A stretch of DNA of 64,000 nt, taken from NCBI RefSeq assembly GCF_029784155.1, contig NC_073693.1, forward strand, positions 224,021,094 through 224,085,093, in the 5' to 3' direction. Shown here in pieces: positions 1 through 11,414 of the stretch (its first letter is position 1; the number at the start of each line of letters is the position of its first letter). Below the pieces are notes generated by a model that had not been told where the DNA came from, ran no database searches, and worked only from the letters and a program-made list of their open reading frames with translations. Source of the DNA: Uranotaenia lowii (taxonomy: Eukaryota; Arthropoda; Insecta; Diptera; Culicidae). Both the position numbers and the translations under genes were made by a program.

Positions 1-235
1 CGCTATCGGCCAGATCTTGCACCGTATCGATTGGGTTTTCGTAGCGCGGGATGGTCATTATGCTGGACAACCCTCCACTGTAAGCATTTCCCACCATGAG
101 GCCGACAAAAAGTAGCGATCCTACCAGTATCATTTGCGAAACAAAATTGTTTCGATTAAGACGGATCAACACTGTTTGCAAGATGAAAATGCTGCCGACG
201 ATCATGTAGGTTTCACAAACGTCAATTCGTCTTTT
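1..235 (-). CDS. Ionotropic receptor (IR) gene 1, downstream exon (pore/TM2-TM3), partial
   Basis: On the minus strand this open stretch encodes a membrane segment with the motif GNAYSGGLSSIMTIPRYENP followed by IDTVQDLADS. The same arrangement (TM3 followed by IDTVEELANS) occurs in the second IR of this window, so this is the channel part of an insect IR, a variant ionotropic glutamate receptor in chemosensory neurons. The exon starts after a polypyrimidine tract and AG (acceptor at 236-237) in phase 0. The upstream exon ending at 7462 also ends in phase 0, so the two join cleanly across a 7.2 kb intron. The S2 ligand-binding half and TM4 must lie left of the window. Seen: motifs, splice site, phase. 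Inferred: same gene as 7462-8655. Confidence 0.8.
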
Positions 236-958
236 CTAAAAAGTCAAGTGTTAGTCGGTGTTGTTATTGTTATGAAAGGTAAGAAATGTTACGAGTGAAA
301 GCTCAGTTTCTCAGTTTGAAGATCAAGTTAGTTTAAAATAAAAAATTTATATTAGAGCCTGTAGAACACAGCGTTGACACTAAGCCATCAAGTAGAGAGA
401 ATTTAGTTTGGCTTGTGAAAGGTGTTGGGAGATCTATCGCAAACGGAAATGCGAAGTAGAAGGATTTGGTTGATGATTACTACGTCCACCTACTTACCAC
501 TACGTTACTTAGCCCTCGCACAAAGTATAACCTGTACATGACGCTCATTGGACCGGCTGTCCTCTACAGAAGACATGGATATTGATCGAGGAGGACCTGC
601 GCACACTCGGAGTATTCGAGCGATGAGTGTTAAGAACCATCTTTGGCAGCGAGCAGAAGAATAGAGTGTGAAGGCAAAGGATGAACCACGAGCTTGCGAG
701 ACTCTACGCAAACCTACACCCATAGAAGAGGTTGCAAAAATCCAATGCCTATTTGGAACATCTCTGTGCCGATAATGCGCTGAAATGTGCACTGTGCCGA
801 AGATGATATGTTTGAAAAACCGTAACTGGCATAAGGACTCGGCTCCCAACTAAAATGATGCATGACCACTACATTCAAGCAAAACAAGAAAAACATTTTA
901 TGGGATTTCGTTCCTATTGGATAATTCATCCCAGAAACAAGAAAATAAAAATATAAAC

Positions 959-1044
959 CTCAGCGCCCGAAGGGAGAATCGAACTCAAATCACCAATTTA
1001 ATCGTCTTGCCAGACCGACATCTTAACCAGTGTACTATTTGAGC
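959..1044 (-). repeat. tRNA-like sequence, possible SINE head
   Basis: On the minus strand there is an A-box-like TAGTACACTGGTTAAG, then a B-box-like GAGTTCGATTCTCCC about 45 bases on, the spacing of an internal Pol III promoter. The middle segment can form an anticodon-type stem (GTCT/AGAC). No convincing acceptor stem closes the molecule and no CCA-proximal pairing is obvious, so it is more likely a tRNA-derived SINE fragment than a functional tRNA. Confidence 0.45.
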
Positions 1045-1224
1045 TTCATGCAGGAAGAGGGATATTTGTCATAGGCATTCTGCCACCGATCAATCACAAA
1101 AGAAACGCACGACAGTGGCTTCCCGGCGTTTGGTCTCCTTTCAAGGTATTCATTTGTCTTGCGATTGAAACGGGAAAGGGAACGGGAGTGGAGGAAACGG
1201 GAAACCCATTGAATGAGAACTGTG

Positions 1225-1530
1225 CTTTGCTTACTGCCTGCTATTACATACACACGCTACATATACACAGCTGCTAAAGCCGGGCAGCTTGGCCGGTGCT
1301 TGTTTGCCGGTCAATTGAAGGAATATATTCTTGTTGCTTTTGCTACATACACACGCACAGCTTAGCCGTGGTTGTTTGCCGGCAAATTGAATTGAAGGAA
1401 TGTTTTTTTTGTTGCTTTTACTGCATACACACGCACAGCTCGGCCGTGGTTGTTTGCCGGTAGATTGAAGGGATTGAATAAGAAGGATGTTTTTGTTGTT
1501 GCTTTTGCTACATTCACACGCACAGTGCTC
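1225..1530. repeat. Short tandem repeat array, ~75-85-bp units
   Basis: About four imperfect units share TACACACGCACAGCT, then GGCCGTGGTTGTTTGCCGG, then a TTGAAGGAAT-type spacer and a TTGTTGCTTTTGCTACAT tail. Units differ by small indels in the T-rich spacer. The minus-strand frame is open through it (repeating CACVCSKSNKKN-type peptides), but that is a consequence of the repeat, not evidence for a gene. Confidence 0.7.
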
Positions 1531-1740
1531 GGTTCGCTGGCTGCCTGGTGTTGACCGGTATTTATTTCCATCCTTCTTCGTCTTGTGATGCGATAGGGAG
1601 GGACGTGAAAGCGTTTTTATTTTGTTTCTTTCAGACATACGCAATTCGGTTAACTTGGGAGATTAATGCCGGTGGGAGCAAATCGATTCAGCACCGATCG
1701 CGTTATCTTCTTGTACCAATGATGCTATGTAATTGACTAC

Positions 1741-2050
1741 ACGCCATTGGCACAGAGGCTGAATTTTGGGTGTAGTATCCAGAAAGTGGCGAAGGCTGGA
1801 CGGATACACTGGGCAGGATATATTGCGAGAATGCTGAACGACTGTTCTGCTGAACATGTGTTCGCTGCGAATCCGGTGGACAACAGACGAGCAGGGGCGC
1901 AACGAACGAAATGGTTAGAAAAATTGGAGCGTGATCTGGCGAATGTGGGATGCCTGAGAAATTGGAGAACTATTGCCATGGACCGAGTGAATTTTAGGAA
2001 TTATGTTAATCGAGTTGGTAAAGGGAAGATATTTACAGCGTGGTTACTTT
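1741..2050 (+). pseudogene. C-terminal remnant of a non-LTR retrotransposon polyprotein
   Basis: The plus-strand frame contains AKAGRIHWAGYIARM, then a basic segment (AQRTKWLEKLERDL), then RNWRTIAMDR. This matches the pattern LRWxGHVxRM...GxxRxxW...DLxxxGxxNWRxxAxDRxxWR found after the reverse transcriptase in RTE-like and related non-LTR elements. No catalytic RT domain remains upstream. It is a 5'-truncated relic in the IR intron. The family-level assignment is from memory of the motif and is approximate. Confidence 0.6.
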
Positions 2051-2094
2051 GGTCGCCTCCGATGATTTGCGATTCGTGGTAGCTGTACAATAGG

Positions 2095-2663
2095 TTGAGA
2101 GAGTGGAGTACTTTCAGTATCTTGGTACCAAGAAAGACATCGAAACCCGAATCAGAAAGCCCGATTTGCGTTTGCTAGTCTCCGAAACATCTGGCGCCCA
2201 CGCCAGATCTCTCTACGAACTCTACGAACTTTGTTTGTACGGGTGCGAAACTTAGAGCACATATGCGGTGACGACGCGAAAACTGCAAGTTTTTGTGAAT
2301 CGCTGCCTGCAGAACATCCGCGCATGGTGGCCTGGCAACTGGATCTCAAACGTGGAACTACATCGCCGGTGTCATCAAAAAGCGCTAGAAATCGAGATTC
2401 GGGAACGCAAGTGGAGATGGATTGGGCACACGCTGCGAAGAGATGAAAACGAGATTTGCAGAGAGGCGCTAGACTGGAATTCAGATGGGCATCGGAAAAG
2501 AGGCAGGCACAGAAGCTCGTGGCGGCGTAGTCTAGCCGCTGAAATCCACACAGTTGACGAGAACCTTGGCTGGCAGCAAGTGAAGACGCTTGCTCCGGAT
2601 CGCCAGCAGCGGAGATCTTTTATCTCAGCCCTATGCGTCGGTCAATCGGCACCGGACCCTTAG
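2095..2663 (+). pseudogene. 3' remnant of a second (RTE-like) non-LTR element
   Basis: Shifted frames encode FQYLGTKKDIETRIRK, LYGCET and then, in one open frame from about 2280, QVFVNRCLQNIRAWWPGNWI, WRWIGHTLRRDENEICREAL, RGRHRSSWRRSLAAE and LAPDRQQRRSFISALC. This is the thumb and post-RT C-terminal region typical of RTE-like insect retrotransposons. The frame is broken upstream, so it is not functional. A short TAGGTAGGTAGC tail follows the stop, as expected for elements ending in simple repeats rather than poly(A). Confidence 0.7.
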
Positions 2664-4430
2664 GTAGGTAGCTAGGATTATTTGAGTGATATCAATAAAG
2701 TGGAATCGGTAAGGCAATTGGCGCAACCATCGCGACCGTCTTAGGTTTCCGAGAGTATCAGAGTATCGTCGAAGTCAAACGTCAACGCAGACGGATGAAA
2801 AATTGGAACTAAACATGACCATTGCTGACCGTTGTAAATAGTCCTTCCAACGTTGGGAGATTTTCCATGAGACTTTACCTCCTTCGTAGGGGAACTCGGG
2901 GACGGGCCACGTAACTGGTAAGATACTCCATTGATGGGGAGTATTCGAGTAATACCGTTTGCTATAACTATGGGAAAAAGAAATGACCCTTTTCTCAGTA
3001 GAGATCGTAAAGGGAAAGGAATTTGGGGGTATGGGAAATACCTTTGGAGCAGAAAGACTTCAGACAATGGGCAAGACAGTTAAGTCGATGCAACTAGAAG
3101 TTTCGGGAACCGTCCTCATCGTAGTGTGAAATTCCAGACATGTGCTCTGACGGACGCGACTCCATGATAAGCTAATCTTGATCGGTTCACGACGGGCTGA
3201 AGCCTCTAGTCGTCATGAGGAGAGATTGGACCTTGAGCTTAGATTAGGTCTGGAATCTTCAAGAGGATAAATCTTAGAATATTTGCTGAGAAAAAGGATT
3301 AAGCTATAAGAGAATACCGTGTCGTGGGGCTCTGTGGCGCGTGTACGCGTATTCCTTTATTAGAGGACAGTTTAATCGCAATTTGAGGCAGGAACCAAGG
3401 TTACTTCCCTCAGGTATCTTCTACGCCGCGTTCAGATTGTCAGGTTATCGCCTTTTTTCTTTTTTTTCACGAGATTTAAGGTACCAGGAGTACCAAACAA
3501 AGATATAGTGGAGGTCATCAAGCTACAGTGGCGAAGTCTATCATGGTGAAGATTAAAAACAAAACTCTCTATGAGGGGGATCTTACGGGACACCTAAAAA
3601 TCTTGAAGATATTTGAAATAAACTCACTATTGTAAAGAACGATGACTGGATGGGACCCGTTTTCAATCTAGACATACCATACAATGTAACTATCAACGAT
3701 AGGGACGTGTGGGAGTTAGGTGGGCCTGCGGTTCCTTCCGGATCGATAAAATTCTTTACTGATGGGTCAAAAATGGGCAGGAGTGTTTGGACCTAGACTC
3801 AGGATCTCAATTCCTAAGGGAAACTGGCCAACAGTGTTCCAAGCAGAAGTTCAAGCCATTCTTGAATGCATTTTAGCCTGTTTGAAAAGAGGTTACAGGT
3901 ACACAAGTATCTATATTAAGGGATTACAATGGAGAGAGAATTCTTTGCATTTGGAATGGTAATGATCAAAATTCAACAACTGCTTAACAAATCGCAACAA
4001 TTTGCAACAATTAGCACATTTTCACTCTCTCTGAGCACCGGTTTCTTTCATTTTAACTTAAACCTTCTAATTCTCTCTAACAAATTGCAACAAATTACCA
4101 CAAATTCAATCATTGGCAGCAAAGTTTGTTTGATCATTGACGAGGATTCTCCGTTTATCTCAGTCCCCTGATCTATATATTCTCTGACAGCCTGGCCGCT
4201 CTTCAAGCTCTAAGTACTTTCACATGCTTCTGCGGTATCCTAGGGAACAAAGAAGCAGACCAACTAGCTAGTGAAGGATCGCAGGGCCTGCTAATTGGAC
4301 TTGAACCTTTCTGCGGAGTATCGCGGAGTGCCTTGAATGTGGAACTCAAGAACTGGGAAAGCACCACTATTATCTCCAACTGAAGAACAGCAGAGGGAGT
4401 AGCTCAGGCGAAAAGATTCATTGAACCTTA

Positions 4431-5353
4431 GGGGCCGTTCACTAATTACGTAAGCATGATTTTGGAAATTTTCAACCCTCCCTCCCCCCCTGGTAAGACA
4501 AAGTAAGATTTTTCAAAAACCCCCCTCCCCCCCTAGTAAGATCTTACGTTTTTTATTCTTTGAGAAATCGACACATTTTTTTCAATATAAAATCTACATT
4601 CCGATTTAAAAAAGATAGATCAGGTTAGCACAAACTTTTACAAAAAATTGTTATGTTTTTTACCTGAAAATCATAAAAATCTTTAAAAAAATATCACTCT
4701 GTGCTATTAGAATTGGGGTAAAAATGTTTAACGACAATCACGTTGTCAATTAACCTAAAAGCTCAGACTCATTCATCGGTAAACGATAAAGTCTAAGGAT
4801 TTTTTGGTAAATCGTTTGTAAAATTTAAAGTTAGTTGTGTCTATATCTGAAAAAATCATCTAGAAATTCATTAATTGAAGTTCCTTATATTGATTTTTAA
4901 AGATTTTATTCTGGATGAAGTCATTTTCGAAATATGATGTATTCAGATCGTGGTTTCACAACGCACCATTTTCCTGTTTGTTTCTATAAATTTCTCAATT
5001 AAAAAGATTGCTATGACGGAAAGCGAAAAACGATGATCTTCTTTTATAATGTGATTTAGTGTTTTTAATGGCATGTTAGTTTGAATTGGTTGTCTATAAT
5101 TTTTTTAGAACCTGCAATTTTTTTTTATTAATTATAAGACATTAAAAGATAAATAACGTAATATCAAAATTAATCAACAAATAGGTGGTGAGTAAAAAAA
5201 ACCTGGTCTCGTATAGCTGTGATGAATTTTTAATGTTACATTTCTTACGTAAGATTTTTGGAAACCCCCCCTACCCCCCTAGTAAGAGATCGTAAGCAAA
5301 TGTGAAACCCCCCCACCCCCCCCTATGTGCTTACGTAATTAGTGAACAGCCCC
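4431..5353. mobile_element. TIR MITE, PIF/Harbinger-like, TTA target duplication
   Basis: The ends are inverted: GGGGCCGTTCACTAATTACG on the left and the complement of GGGGCTGTTCACTAATTACG on the right. The direct TTA at 4428-4430 and 5354-5356 is a 3-bp target duplication. Subterminal C-rich tracts (CCCCCCTAGTAAGA) are also mirrored. TWA duplications with GGG-starting TIRs suggest PIF/Harbinger, though other superfamilies can look similar. No transposase ORF is present. It sits inside the RNase H relic, whose coding sequence resumes on the other side. Confidence 0.8.
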
Positions 5354-5480
5354 TTAGCACACGACTCTCCAAAAACATGTTGAACTTAAGTAAACACGAG
5401 TTAAGTACTTACATTGGTCTCCTGACAGGACACTGTCCAACAAAACAGCATCTCAAAAGGATTTATTGGCTCAAAATTTT

Positions 5481-5518
5481 GTGAAATTATAGATTTTTCT
5501 GTGATTTCGGCAACCTTG
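5481..5518. repeat. Terminal fragment of the CAAGG hAT-like MITE
   Basis: Thirty-eight bases match the right end of the complete MITE at 17473-17860, ending in CTGTGATTTCGGCAACCTTG with one difference. It lies between two parts of the RNase H relic. Only one end is recognisable here. Confidence 0.65.
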
Positions 5519-5999
5519 TTCTGCGGGTTCAAAAAGGAAACTGCAGAGCATCTTCTATGCAATTCCTGCGACCTCCTTAGTAGGAGAGAGCATGTACTTG
5601 GGGCAAATTTAATAAGCGCACAAGATATATGGTTGCATATCAGCCCTTAGAAGGTTATCATACATCTTTGATATAATACCTGATTGGGATAAACTGGTTA
5701 GTCAGCAATCAACTGTCACTTCAACCCATAGTGCAGTAATGCGGGGTAATTACCACAATAGATCAACTACTGGTCGCAGTGGGCTCTCCCCTACAAGGAA
5801 AAAAAGTGGTGAAGATCATCAAGATACCTGAGAGAGTTCGTCGGTATAGTATCACTATATTGGCTGGAGATTTTACTATAGCGATCAAAACCGTCGGCGA
5901 ATTCTTGTAGATAAACTATAGACCAAGCCTAACAAGACCCTAATGTTTCAAGACCTTCTGATTCAACAATAACAAAAACTGTTTAAAAGAGCAAATGCT

Positions 6000-6960
6000 C
6001 CGGTGATCCGTGCCGATTAGGAGAATATCGTGTTTTATACCGATAAACATTTTGACGTACAGCTGTTCGTGAATAAACAGAACTACAGATTTTAGTTGCC
6101 TGAAAATTCAATAATCTCTCTGTACAGTGAAGGCCACTAGACGACAGAAATCTGCAGTGTTGAAGGTCTGGGCCGAAATAACTGTAATAGTCGAACTTTC
6201 ATCACCTTTCATGATGAAGATCATCCGAACTCACTCAAGAGATGTAGATCAATCAATTTACGTATCGGAAATAGTTCTATAGCGTGTCGTCGAACCGTAT
6301 ACACGTCTTCACGTGTTTGAGGGTTCATTTCTAGCTCGGAGTTGCCTGTTAGTTTGCCTGACCTTAACCCTATGGATTTGGTTGTCTAGAGTAAGCTTGC
6401 CAGATTGCCCGGATTTATCCGGGTTTGCCCGGATATTTGATGCAAAATTTCGAGAAAGTCCGGTCCGGCCCGGTTGCCCGGATATCGCGAAAAAAGTCCG
6501 GATATTGCCCGGATTTTTTCACAAAGAAACCAAAGAAAAATCAAAGTTTTTGAGTAAGTTTCAGCAAAATCGATTAACGGTATGGAAATTTACAACGGTT
6601 GTTTCAAATAATTTCGCTGATATACTTTTATAAACCTTTAAATATTTAAGTGTTCCAAAAACTTTTTGGAAGTCTGCAATTACATTAATAAAATATTAAT
6701 TTCATTTTTTTTGCATTTTTTCTTTGCTTTTATATCTAATAACACCTAAATTTTGCCCGGTTTTTGCCCGGTTTTTGGATTTGAAAAATTGAAATCCTTG
6801 CCCGGATTTTGCCAGGTTTTTTTGAAAAAATGCCCGGAATTGCTAGGCCCGGATGGGAGTGGAAAAAATTCTGGCAACCTTAGTCTAGAGTATATTGAAG
6901 TCCAAAGTCTGCTCTACAAAACATGGCGGTTTGGAAGTTCTGAAGCTATCTAGCTGAAAT
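6000..6960 (+). pseudogene. Mariner-type transposase relic
   Basis: Around 6030-6095 the plus strand encodes IVFYTDKHFDVQLFVNKQNY, resembling the second-aspartate region of mariner transposases (SDEKxFxVxxxxNxQNDR). About 280 bases later comes LPDLNPMDLVV, matching SPDLNPMDFxLW, which contains the third acidic residue. This second motif is split by the MITE at 6392-6882 and resumes with SILKSKVC. Stops and shifts show it is inactive. Confidence 0.65.
6392..6882. mobile_element. hAT-like MITE with 8-bp target duplication GTCTAGAG
   Basis: The ends are TAAGCTTGCCAGA and the complement of TAAGGTTGCCAGA. The direct repeats GTCTAGAG at 6384-6391 and 6883-6890 are 8 bp long and fit the hAT target preference nTnnnnAn. 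The TIR start fits the hAT pattern YARNG. The interior is built from repeated TTGCCCGGATTT-type motifs near both ends. It has no transposase and was inserted into the mariner relic, whose frame resumes after it. Confidence 0.85.
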
Positions 6961-7461
6961 CTTGAGTAAAATACCATTAATTGAGCTTCTGCAGCAAGTG
7001 ATTGTGCTCAACGACAAAAAAAAAGAAATCTTACTGATGTATTGTGATTTTTTACAAATATTTCATAAACGTCGCTGGTGAACTGGCAACACACACAGAC
7101 TTCCGACATTCTAGTACTTCACTTTTTTCGTCGGAAGTCTTCCGGAAGTCGGAAGTCCGGACTTCCGAAGTAAAATTTAGTGCTGGCACGTTAATATTTT
7201 GAAAATTTGATTACCGCGTTGATTCACATTCACCGTTTTTCATCGACTCACATTCTGTATGTTATCGCTGAGGCCTTTCTTTCCAATTCGGCTCACCCGC
7301 TACTTAATATGAAACTTAGAAATTGAATTTGGTCTACAAACTTGACAAAAATGATCAAAGACTGGAGTAAAGATTTCCTAAGGTTAACTTAGCTTCTGTT
7401 TAGTGTGTCTGTAAGCTTAGAAGCCACTACGCTAGATGGGATGAACTAGATATAAGCATAC

Positions 7462-8655
7462 CTGTCGTTTGATCACGTTCAAAACCATGTAGTTCAGAGC
7501 TGTTGCGATGAACCCGACTAGTACAAACGTTACAAAAACCGCCAACCAAAGAGTCGAAGCAAACGGTAATATAGGAATCATCCAACTGCTTAGCTGCTTA
7601 GGTTTCGGAGTTATACAGGTAATTCCGGATCTGGAAATCGGCTTCGACAGACTCAGGAAAGTAAACTCATGATACCAGGAATATAGGGCACCCACTCCGA
7701 TGTCAGCACGCCGCTCAACCACTGCTCCAATGATACCGTTTCCGGTACGATTGTCGTAGATTTCGCCCCATTCTCCTTCTTCATCCAATGAAATTTCTAA
7801 CGTGCAGTTATAACGTTCGCAGAACTCCAAAACTAAAAGATTTTCTGTACCATCGATCGCTAGTATAGCGTCGTGACCATAATCGGCGTTCGATTCTTCG
7901 CTCGAATTGACCATATTCCACCGAGTGTACGGTGAGTAGTTGAATATGGCTAGTTTTAGATAGCGACCACGAAGATCGTTGATTTTATCCGGAAACAGAT
8001 CAAAACCATAGGCAAAGGTATCATTTCCAGGATCAAACCAATCGAGCAGAATAGGTTCATTGAAATTTTGGATATCCGAAAAGCGATTGGTTATGAGTTC
8101 AATCCTATTCGGTTCCACGGGAAACACAATCAGCAGATTTGGCATATCATGAACTGCGTCGTGTTCCAGGATTGCTGTTATGTCCACAGAGTCTGCTTTT
8201 TCCAGATCAGGTAGGAATACAAACCTTTTCGCGGGATACCTTTGAATGGTTCGATCGTGGAGAAAATTATATCGATCTAAGAAACTCAAGGATGCGTCTT
8301 GAGTGAGAACAAATCCCTGGCATCCGTTTTCAATGCTCGAGAGAAGCGTTTTATCCTCAACGGCCGTCAAGTCCATCCAAATCGAGGGATGAGGGCTGTT
8401 GAAGCCTCCGAAAATATCTCCATCCGAGGCATTATAGAAAAAACAAGTGCTATGAAGATGCTCAAAATACTGTACCACTGTGAAATAAAAAGTTTTTAGA
8501 ACATGTTTCTGCTTTATAAACAAAGAAAGGCTTACCTATCAGATTTAACACCGTGGATACCCCTAACCACAACTGATCGTTTGTTGAGTTTCCTGTTGAT
8601 TCCAGCATGGCTTTTTCCTGGTTGAGAAACACGCCCAATCGGAAGACCTTATAAA
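7462..8655 (-). CDS. Ionotropic receptor gene 1, N-terminal, S1 and TM1 exons
   Basis: There are two exons: 8655-8536 (possibly extending to an ATG at 8674) and 8477-7462. The donor GTAAGC at 8535 and the acceptor TTTCACAG before 8477 join in phase 1. Exon 2 ends at CGACAG before GTATGC in phase 0. The product has a divergent extracellular N-terminal region, an S1 half-domain beginning near GRYLKLAIFNYSPYTRW with DGTENLLVLEFCERYNC, then CITPKPKQLSSW, and a TM1 hydrophobic stretch (TLWLAVFVTFVLVGFIATAL). These are the features of insect antennal or gustatory IRs, ligand-gated cation channels of chemosensory dendrites. The gene continues at 1-235. The start codon is uncertain: TTTCTTTCAG just above 8655 looks like an acceptor, so an upstream signal-peptide exon may exist. 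Confidence 0.85.
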
Positions 8656-8674
8656 CTGAAAGAAACTTATACAT

Positions 8675-9232
8675 TATTGAAAATAACTAATTTCTCAATT
8701 TCGCATTTAGTTCAGAGCTTCTAAACATCACTCTGTGTAAAGAAAGCCATTTTCATCGATTACGTTTAATTCAATCTGAAATCCACACTCGTAAACGATG
8801 CTAATGATGTGCAAACAGCGGGAATTGATGCAAATTAGTTAAACATGGTTTGGGCAAATCACTTAATTTGAAGTGGAAGGTACTTAGTTGTAATATCGTA
8901 ATGCACGTAAAACTACACACATGGCACATGAGAATGTCATAAGCTGTCTGACCTTAGGAAAGTAAGTATCAATAAAGAATTTTCACAAATCTAGAATTGA
9001 TAAAGTTTATAGGATTTATCTCAATGATATTTATGTTTAAAGAACCCTTTTTTTAGATTTCCCAAATATTTTAATAATAATAAATGTTCAAAATAAACTC
9101 ACATTTAGGACAAGGAAATTCATTATGCATTATTTTACGAGTTCTGTGACGTGAATTTCACCTCATAGTACTGACCCTAATAACCCATCCATGCTAGAAG
9201 AATTAGCTCGATTTTCGGAACTTATATGTACA
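8675..9232. other. Intergenic, upstream of IR gene 1
   Basis: AT-rich DNA. It should include the promoter and any first exon of IR gene 1. I see no convincing TATA box, repeat or ORF. Confidence 0.5.
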
Positions 9233-9292
9233 TAGGGGAGATAAGGACAAAACGAGATAAGGAGGACACCAATTTAACCTTAGAAACAATTA

Positions 9293-10298
9293 GTGGTATG
9301 AATAAGGTTTAGCAATTGCTTCGGTAGCTTTTACTTAGCTCGAAATCAATCGAAGCAAAAGTCCAAAGCATTTGCTTAGTTTGGTATGAATAAACATTTG
9401 CTTAGCGGATGTGTACTAAAGTCTTAGAACAGAGCTTTTGCTTCGAAAAATAGAGCTATCCAACCAGCAGAATCTGAAGTTTTCTAAAGTAAAATGAAAG
9501 AAGACGATCAGAAAATTTAAAAGTACGGTTAAGTAGCCTTGAAGTCGACGAAGCGGGTGGTGGGTGTAAGAGCGACCGGAATTTTTTTGGTTAATTTGTG
9601 CTCGTATGTTGATGTTTAAAGAAAAATGAATACATATTCGAATATTGTCAAACAAAAAATGGGCTAACTTTATTATTTATCATAAGCCCTACCGCCCCCC
9701 CCCCCCCCGGGATGTATAAAAAAATAGGCAATAGGCGCGCATTTTAATTCAGATTTTTTCTTAAACCTTAGAATTATATAAAAACGAGAGATCTGTATAA
9801 TGTTTTAAATTATTACAATTTATTTCTTACTTTGAGCCAATTGGGACTTCTTCCACTATAGCCGTTTTTTTTATTTGAAATATTTACTAATTGATTTGTT
9901 TAATTTCATCTTAGACGAACGACAAGAATATGAAAAAAGTTGGGTTATCACTTCGACTTTTCTTTATCCATGTTGAAAATACGTTTTTGAATTGTTTTGA
10001 AGTAAAATATTGCTAATTTGATAAATTCATAACGTTATTAAAGAATTTTTTATTGGAAAAGTCTGCTACCGAGCATGCTTAGAAAATAAAGCAATTGCTG
10101 GGAGATTTGTCGAGCAATTGCTTCAGATTTGAGCTTTATTCATACCAAACTAGCTTGTTCTAAAAGTAAAAGCTTCTGACTGAGAAAACAGCTGTCAAAA
10201 AAACTTTATTCATAACAACCGAAGCAATTGCTTTAAGCGACTGCTCGACTGCTCGATTTAGTTTAGCAAAAGCAATTACTAGGTTTTTTTTATACCAC
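9293..10298. mobile_element. TIR element with GTGGTATGAATAA ends
   Basis: The left end GTGGTATGAATAAGG...AGCAATTGCTT is mirrored at the right, where the complement reads GTGGTATAAAAAAAACC...GTAATTGCTT. Extra copies of TTTGGTATGAATAAA and AGCAATTGCTT occur in both orientations near both ends (9380, 10080, 10130, 10215). A C14 run lies near 9694. The ends are about 75% similar, and no target duplication is clear. Confidence 0.5.
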
Positions 10299-10299
10299 C

Positions 10300-11032
10300 C
10301 AATGTTCCGAAAATCAATCATTTTCACTGAGCCATGCTTTACTGCATTCTGAGCTAAAGAATCGAAGCAGTCAATTTTTTCTTCTCCATTCAAAGCATTA
10401 AAACAATTATGCATGACAACGATGCTCCTGTATTTGAAACACTCTTGCAAAACATGATGCGGTAAAGAAGGACGCAGGCTATCAACTTTGAACGTCTCGA
10501 TGATGATAGCCTTCCTTGATGATTTTCTACCTTCTAGGATCACAACTGATATGTATCAGTTTTTAGCGATCTGTATTGGCTATCAGTTGGTTTTTTTAAT
10601 TTTCGCTTTGCGTAGAAGGACAAATCATTACTGGGAAACCACAATGAACTGTCCAGCATGTGCTACGACTTTTTTTTTTATACATTTGGTCCTGGTATTT
10701 CTTCAATTTTTCCTTTTGATACATCCATGATCGTCTATCAATAACGAACATTATCAACAATGATGCGTGGATAGATGTTCGTGAATGATTGTGGGAGCGA
10801 CGTTCAAAATGTATCATCAAGTATGTCGATCACCTTTGAAAAGCCACGTGACTAAGAGCAATGGTAGCCCTCGATGGGGCATGGTATATTTTATTGTATC
10901 GAGTTAGTGATGATGTTCGACAAATATTCAACGGAAACCATCACCATGTGCGCATCACAGCACTCGGAAGTATACATTTTCCAACTTGAAATGAATCCTG
11001 ATTGCTTTTCTTGAGCGATTTTCCGAACATTG
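10300..11032. mobile_element. Small TIR element with CAATGTTC(C/G)GAAAATC ends
   Basis: CAATGTTCCGAAAATC at the left faces the complement of CAATGTTCGGAAAATC at the right. It abuts the previous element. On its minus strand 10310-10540 is open (TFKVDSLRPSLPHHVLQECF and following), possibly a captured or decayed coding piece that I cannot identify. No clear target duplication was found. Confidence 0.4.
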
Positions 11033-11339
11033 CTTAGAAAAGAGCTATAATATGTGCGCTACTTCATTGTTTCTTGTTCAGACACTAAACAAGTCTATTT
11101 CCTAACTGGCTGAAACTTGAAAAAGTAGATAAAAACGTTTAAAAATGCATTTTAAAATGTTTTACCATAAGCTTAAAATCAGTCACTATAGGAGTATAAT
11201 GAGAACCTTAACTGGGGCAGTATAAGCACCATTATTTGGGGCGCGATGAGCATTTTCTGCAGTTAAGTCTAGCAGCGAATTCAACTCTATGATGTCAATT
11301 GAATAATTGAGCTACAGCTTGACTTGTTTCATCTAACAA

Positions 11340-11414
11340 TTTAGCCTACTGGTTAGGTATCTGGGAGGTAATCATAAGACTCAAGTTCGATTCCTGGTCG
11401 AGGTAATTTTTTTT
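11340..11414 (+). repeat. tRNA-like module with Pol III terminator, arm 1
   Basis: The A-box-like TAGCCTACTGGTTAGG and the B-box-like AGTTCGATTCC have tRNA-like spacing. A run of eight T (11407-11414), a Pol III terminator, follows. It is the left arm of an inverted pair, and a third copy lies at 18190-18250. The lack of a paired acceptor stem argues against a true tRNA. Confidence 0.55.

Larger units (their letters stand above)
3540..5800 (+). pseudogene. Decayed non-LTR retrotransposon RNase H/C-terminal region
   Basis: Fragments in several plus-strand frames follow an RNase H domain. FFTDGSKM (about 3750, first catalytic D) is followed by VFQAEVQAILECILACLKRG (E residue), then DSLAALQAL near 4185 (third acidic site), then GILGNKEADQLASEGSQ near 4235. 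After an inserted MITE the sequence resumes with LLTGHCPTKQHLKR, and finally CGFKKETAEHLLCNSC. This order is typical of I/R1/LOA-type elements. It is interrupted by the MITE at 4431-5353, by a MITE fragment at 5481-5518 and by an unassigned insertion near 3960-4170. Many frame breaks show it is dead. Confidence 0.7.
236..7461 (-). other. Large TE-filled intron of IR gene 1
   Basis: This interval separates two phase-0 exon ends of IR gene 1 (donor GTATGC just below 7462, acceptor AG at 236-237). It contains mostly plus-strand, decayed transposon pieces: RTE-like tails (1741-2663), an RNase H-type non-LTR remnant (3540-5800), a mariner remnant (6000-6960), and MITEs inserted into these (4431-5353, 6392-6882). 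The stretches 240-950, 2670-3530 and 6960-7430 hold nothing I can assign. The intron is inferred from phase and homology between the two IRs, not from transcripts. Confidence 0.65.
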
